From contig JABJCS010000815.1 in the NCBI GenBank assembly GCA_018665505.1, forward strand, positions 1 through 7,895: DNA of 7,895 bases, in the 5' to 3' direction. Position numbers and translations under genes: made by a program. Positions 6,330 to 7,895 of this stretch are shown in pieces. Under the pieces are notes generated by a model. The model saw only the letters and a list, made by a program, of their open reading frames with translations. It made no database searches and had not been told where the DNA came from. The first letter of the stretch is position 1. Each line of letters starts with the position of its first letter. This DNA is from Alphaproteobacteria bacterium (GTDB taxonomy: Bacteria > Pseudomonadota > Alphaproteobacteria > UBA8366).

Positions 6330-7507
6330 AATGTGGCCTCCGATCCCATGATGATGCTGCTGACATGGTGGACCATCGGTCCGGCGATGTTGATGGCGAC
6401 GTCGGCGCCCGGAACCTGATTAAAGGAGTCGCCCCGGATCTGCCGAACCGCTTCGATTTGCAATCCAAGTCCGTGCATGTAGCACTCAGCCAGGTTTCCG
6501 CCGCTGGTGTTGAGCGGCATCTTGCCGCCGGGTGCGATCAGGTTTTCTAATTGGAAAAACTCATTGCATTCCTCCGGTGCGCAGAAGCCATGCTCGACGA
6601 CGGCCATCATCACGCCGATGGTGAAATTCTCGTAGCTCTGCACGACATCGACATCGCCGGGACTGACTTGCGCCATCTCGTATAGGCGGGGCGCCAAAGT
6701 GGCGAAGCTTGAGGAGGGAAAGTTACTGGCGTTCATGACCGGTGCACCGCACCGATGGTCGGAGCCTTGAGCGGCACCCAGAATAAAGGCCGGTTTTTGC
6801 TTCAGATCGCGCGCCTTTTCCGCCGATACGATGATACAGGCGGCGGCGCCGTCATTCTCCTGGCAACAATCGAACAAGCGGCATGGCTCTGCGATCCAGC
6901 GGGAATCGTCGTATTTCTCTTCTGAGAGCGGCCGGTTGTACATCACCGCCCGTGGATTGTTTTGCGCATGGGTGTAGGAGGCCATGGAGATCGACCGGAG
7001 AACGCTGTGATCGACGTCGTTCTCATGCATGAACCGCATCGCCCGCATCGCGTATTTCTGTAATGGCGACATAATGCCGTAAGGCGACATATAAGCGGCG
7101 TCGCCGCTGACATGGGGATCGGGCGCACTCTGGCCGAACCGTCGGAATTGCCCCTGCGCGAGGCCCCGGAAGGCGACCACGCAATCGGCATATCCGCAAG
7201 CAACCGCCGCCGATGCATTGCCGACCGCCGCCGCTACACCGCCGCCGCCGCCGCCCCAGTTCATGTTGGAGTATTTTAACTCCTTGATGCCGAGCGCCGC
7301 CGCGATCCGCGTGGGCTCATTGCGATCATTGGAGTAGGAAGCGAAGCCGTCGATCTCTTCCGGGGAAATCCCCGCATCTTCGCACGCGGCCAATATGGCC
7401 TTGAGCACCAAGACGAACTCGTTGTCCGGCGATTGCCCGTGTTTGTAATAGGTCGTCTCGCCAACTCCGGCGACCGCCGTTTTTCCTCTGATGGTCCGTT
7501 CGCTCAT
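6326..7507 (-). CDS. Ltp2-like thiolase-fold protein (SCP2-thiolase/lipid-transfer type), probable aldolase or acyl-CoA lyase
   Basis: The 393-residue protein starts with TAVAGVGETTYYK and has the family's thiolase halves: WGGGGGG at 84-90, VVAFRGLAQGQFRRFG at 110-125, SYENFTIGVM at 291-300 and NTSGGNLAECYMHG at 333-346. The loop that carries the nucleophilic Cys in thiolases is a six-glycine run, and the GHP motif is replaced by ECYMHG, so it is not a Claisen thiolase. Tyr292 and Tyr343 fall where essential tyrosines were described, as I recall, in the steroid aldolase Ltp2 (near 294 and 344). A retro-aldol cleavage of a CoA-linked side chain is therefore a reasonable guess, with the DUF35 protein as partner. 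I chose the ATG at 7507. The frame stays open to a TTG at 7633, but that would overlap the upstream TIGR02186-like gene and add a 42-residue tail unlike the family. It is the first gene of the operon. Confidence 0.88.
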   Translation of the reverse strand: MSERTIRGKTAVAGVGETTYYKHGQSPDNEFVLVLKAILAACEDAGISPEEIDGFASYSNDRNEPTRIAAALGIKELKYSNMNWGGGGGGVAAAVGNASAAVACGYADCVVAFRGLAQGQFRRFGQSAPDPHVSGDAAYMSPYGIMSPLQKYAMRAMRFMHENDVDHSVLRSISMASYTHAQNNPRAVMYNRPLSEEKYDDSRWIAEPCRLFDCCQENDGAAACIIVSAEKARDLKQKPAFILGAAQGSDHRCGAPVMNASNFPSSSFATLAPRLYEMAQVSPGDVDVVQSYENFTIGVMMAVVEHGFCAPEECNEFFQLENLIAPGGKMPLNTSGGNLAECYMHGLGLQIEAVRQIRGDSFNQVPGADVAINIAGPMVHHVSSIIMGSEATL

Positions 7508-7522
7508 GCGCTGCTTCGCATC

Positions 7523-7548
7523 CTTTGCCAAATGTCTTTTAGGCAAAG
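7523..7548. promoter_or_regulatory. 7-bp inverted repeat in the leader of the Ltp2-like operon
   Basis: CTTTGCC (7523-7529) and GGCAAAG (7542-7548) face each other across 12 bases, in the 76-base gap between the TIGR02186-like stop and the Ltp2-like ATG at 7507. It has no U-run, so an operator is as likely as a weak terminator of the upstream gene. Another CTTTGC-like copy (GCTTTC/TTTGCT on the minus strand) lies just upstream. The support is modest. Confidence 0.3.
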
Positions 7549-7583
7549 TGAAAGCAAATTGACCTTCGGCAAGGGGAAGATCG

Positions 7584-7895
7584 TCAGCGGCGCAACGCAC
7601 CTGCGTTGGCGGCAAGTCCGGCAGCGACCGCAATGAGGATCGCTAGAATGCCGTATATTTCGGGGAAATTGTGCGCGAGATTAAATATCTCGGCCTCGAT
7701 ACCGCTTTTTGAGACATAGAGCGGCGTTTTTTGTGCGCTGATCATTTCGCCGTCGCGCACGAGGAAGGCTTCCAGATTATAGATACCTGTCGGTACATTT
7801 GCGGGGAAGAAAATTTCCGTTCGGAACAGCCTGCCACCGAGCACGCTGACCCGGCCTTCCAGCATACCATAGTGACCAAGTTTCTGTTTGCTACG
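7584..7895 (-). CDS. TIGR02186-like transmembrane protein, C-terminal part (5' end outside window)
   Basis: The frame is open at the right edge and ends at a TGA (7584-7586). It gives 103 visible residues. The segment GGRLFRTEIFFPANVPTGIYNLEAFLVRDGEMISAQKTPLYVSKSGIEAEIFNLAH (written here as the family signature) is followed by one membrane helix, IYGILAILIAVAAGLAANAG, and a short positive tail. This matches, from memory, the C-terminus of TIGR02186 proteins, alphaproteobacterial membrane proteins of unknown function often found near sulfite/anion exporters of the TauE/SafE type. The ATG at 7865 lies within the frame and is probably internal, since ten more codons upstream (RSKQKLGHYG) are open and fit. 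The gene is on the same strand as the Ltp2-like operon but is probably unrelated to it in function. Confidence 0.8.
   Translation of the reverse strand, partial: RSKQKLGHYGMLEGRVSVLGGRLFRTEIFFPANVPTGIYNLEAFLVRDGEMISAQKTPLYVSKSGIEAEIFNLAHNFPEIYGILAILIAVAAGLAANAGALRR

Noticed and set aside
7508..7633. 42-residue N-terminal extension of the Ltp2-like protein from TTG 7633
   Set aside because: It would overlap the TIGR02186-like coding end and is unlike the family N-terminus, which begins naturally at MSERTIRGKTAVAG (ATG 7507).

Overview
The window looks like an accessory stretch of an alphaproteobacterial chromosome, possibly an environmental Rhodospirillales-like lineage. Base composition is moderately GC-rich. 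The clues are a TIGR02186-type membrane protein at the right edge, a PhnD-like binding protein next to a histidine kinase, and a thiolase-like/DUF35/amidohydrolase catabolic cluster. The assignment rests on recognised protein families, not on a database search.

Left third (1-2970): a damaged sensory module. The leftmost 138 bases are the end of an IS1595-family insertion sequence: the last 39 codons of its transposase, then its terminal inverted repeat. The element has inserted into a membrane histidine kinase read leftward. The kinase keeps its sensor, HAMP, PAS and HisKA parts but loses the ATP-binding domain and everything after it. Upstream in the same operon is a PhnD-like phosphate/phosphite/phosphonate periplasmic binding protein. 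Its signal peptide is out of frame with the mature domain because of a run of eight A residues. Divergent from these two is an intact single-domain response regulator. Together they appear to be a binding-protein/kinase/receiver signalling system with two independent lesions.

Middle and right (3067-7507): a putative CoA-ester catabolic locus. A 504-residue thiolase-like protein of the TLP1/SCP2-thiolase type is on the plus strand. It is convergent, 13 bases apart, with a minus-strand operon whose order of transcription is an Ltp2-like thiolase-fold protein, a DUF35 zinc-ribbon/OB-fold partner (joined by a 4-base ATGA overlap) and a metal-dependent amidohydrolase. Both thiolase-fold proteins lack the usual nucleophilic cysteine motif. 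The Ltp2/DUF35 pair resembles the aldolase complex known from steroid side-chain breakdown. The substrate here is unknown.

Right edge (7584-7895): the C-terminal part of a TIGR02186-like membrane protein on the minus strand, cut by the window end.

Non-coding signals include a short dispersed-repeat-like palindrome at 5825-5851, an 11-bp AU-rich hairpin just before the 504-residue gene, a near-perfect palindrome in the divergent regulatory region, and a 7-bp inverted repeat before the Ltp2-like gene. I see no tRNA, rRNA or CRISPR.
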